The notes under the pieces were generated by a model. The model saw only the letters and a list, made by a program, of their open reading frames with translations, was not told where the DNA came from and did not search any database. From NCBI GenBank assembly GCA_003218525.1, contig QHNU01000158.1, forward strand, positions 1-7,130: a DNA stretch of 7,130 bases. The letters are read 5' to 3'. The DNA comes from Verrucomicrobiota bacterium (GTDB lineage Bacteria; Verrucomicrobiota; Verrucomicrobiia; Chthoniobacterales; UBA10450). Position 1 is the first letter of the stretch; each line of letters opens with the position of its first letter. Of this stretch, positions 6,442 to 7,130 are shown in pieces. The translations under genes were made by a program, and so were the position numbers.

Positions 6442-7077
6442 ATGGCTGAGAAACCAGCCAATTCACCCCAGAGGAAATGGATCGAGCCCGTCGTGGCGGT
6501 GCTGATGGCTCTGACCACGTTGTGCACGGCGTGGTGCTCATATCAATCCGCCGCGTGGACCCGGCAAAGCAACCGGCTGATGAACGAATCCAATGCGGTG
6601 GAGCGACGCGCCGCGCTACTCGATGTGCAGGGCAGCCAGGCGCTGATCATCCACACCTCGATGTTCATGCAGCTCCTCGCGGCGCAGCACGCCGGCAACG
6701 AACAGCTCGCCACCTTTTATGCCGAGCGTTTTCCGCCCGACGTTAAGAAGGCCTACGAAGCCTGGCTCGCGCAGAAGCCATTCGAGAATCGCGCAGCCGA
6801 CGCGCACCCCTTCGTGCCGAATCTTTACGAGGTCCGCGGTACCAAGGAAGCGTCCACAGCCAGGGCTGATGCAGCGCAGCGGGTCGCCCAAGCGCGCGAA
6901 GCTGGCAATCGCTCCGGCCAATATCTCGCCAACACCGTCCTCTTCGCCACCGTGCTTTTCTTTGCCGGCACGGCGGGGAAGTTTGAACAGCCACGAGTAA
7001 GGCTTTTCGCCGCGGTCTTTGGCGTGGCGTTGTTCGCTTTTGCCGTCATCCGAATGCTTCTCATGCCCGCGGCCTGA
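6442..7077 (+). CDS. Membrane protein of unknown function
   Basis: This 211-residue protein matches no family I can name. It has an N-terminal membrane segment at about 15-34 (VVAVLMALTTLCTAWCSY) right after a basic stretch (RKW). A long soluble region at about 35-160 is rich in alanine, glutamate, glutamine and arginine, contains RFPPDVKKAYEAWLAQKPFEN at about 96-116, and is probably helical. Two more membrane segments follow at about 162-178 and 186-207. The layout (one N-terminal helix, a cytoplasmic or periplasmic helical domain, two C-terminal helices) resembles a widespread set of uncharacterised bacterial membrane proteins about 200 residues long. The ATG at 6442 is preferred over the in-frame GTG at 6430, which would add four residues (reading VTP before the next Met) and lies within the direct repeat. 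It may be co-transcribed with nhaA, 60 bases upstream. Confidence 0.8.
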   Translation: MAEKPANSPQRKWIEPVVAVLMALTTLCTAWCSYQSAAWTRQSNRLMNESNAVERRAALLDVQGSQALIIHTSMFMQLLAAQHAGNEQLATFYAERFPPDVKKAYEAWLAQKPFENRAADAHPFVPNLYEVRGTKEASTARADAAQRVAQAREAGNRSGQYLANTVLFATVLFFAGTAGKFEQPRVRLFAAVFGVALFAFAVIRMLLMPAA

Positions 7078-7116
7078 AACCTCTCTGTCCACAAACTCCA
7101 AAACCAAACATATCCC

Positions 7117-7130
7117 ATGAGTGCCAATCT
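7117..7130 (+). CDS. Possible start of next gene, cut by window end
   Basis: An ATG at 7117 opens a frame reading M-S-A-N before the window ends. It lies 39 bases after the preceding stop, a spacing like that of the other genes here. There is no Shine-Dalgarno, as for most neighbours. Nothing can be said about the product. Confidence 0.25.

Overview
The window is 7.1 kb of moderately G+C-rich bacterial DNA. It is packed with genes that all read on the + strand and are separated by very short gaps. The gene content (inner-membrane fusion protein pair, soluble transhydrogenase, NhaA) suggests a Gram-negative organism. Most starts have no visible Shine-Dalgarno sequence, which would fit Verrucomicrobia-like or related soil or aquatic bacteria. 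That placement is inference only, since there is no rRNA or other marker here.

Layout: (1) 15-469, a small exported protein of unknown function whose frame is broken near 317-332. (2) 561-2069, a two-gene unit related to E. coli yiaW-yiaV: a DUF3302 membrane protein and an HlyD-type membrane fusion protein. (3) 2184-3626, a soluble NAD(P)+ transhydrogenase (SthA type) that lacks both redox cysteines of the wider flavin disulfide-reductase family. (4) 3651-4082, a small K+ channel with a TTGYGD filter. (5) 4086-5125, a CaxA-like Ca2+/H+ antiporter gene split into two frames by an apparent internal deletion at about 4771. (6) 5203-6381 (frame open from 5122), a Na+/H+ antiporter NhaA. (7) 6442-7077, a membrane protein of unknown function. 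(8) A possible start of another gene at 7117 that runs off the window.

From sth onward the genes form a plausible ion and pH homeostasis cluster. Transhydrogenase balances NADPH and NADH, the K+ channel affects membrane potential, and the Ca2+/H+ and Na+/H+ antiporters exchange cations for protons. A joint role is inferred from proximity, not shown.

The most unusual structural signal is a 22-bp direct repeat (one mismatch) at 5120-5141 and 6415-6436. It brackets nhaA and begins at the stop codon of the broken antiporter gene. This looks like the trace of an insertion or duplication that brought nhaA between caxA and the downstream gene. No RNA genes, CRISPR arrays, transposases or convincing terminators were seen. 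The gaps at 470-560, 2070-2183 and 6382-6441 hold nothing else I can support.
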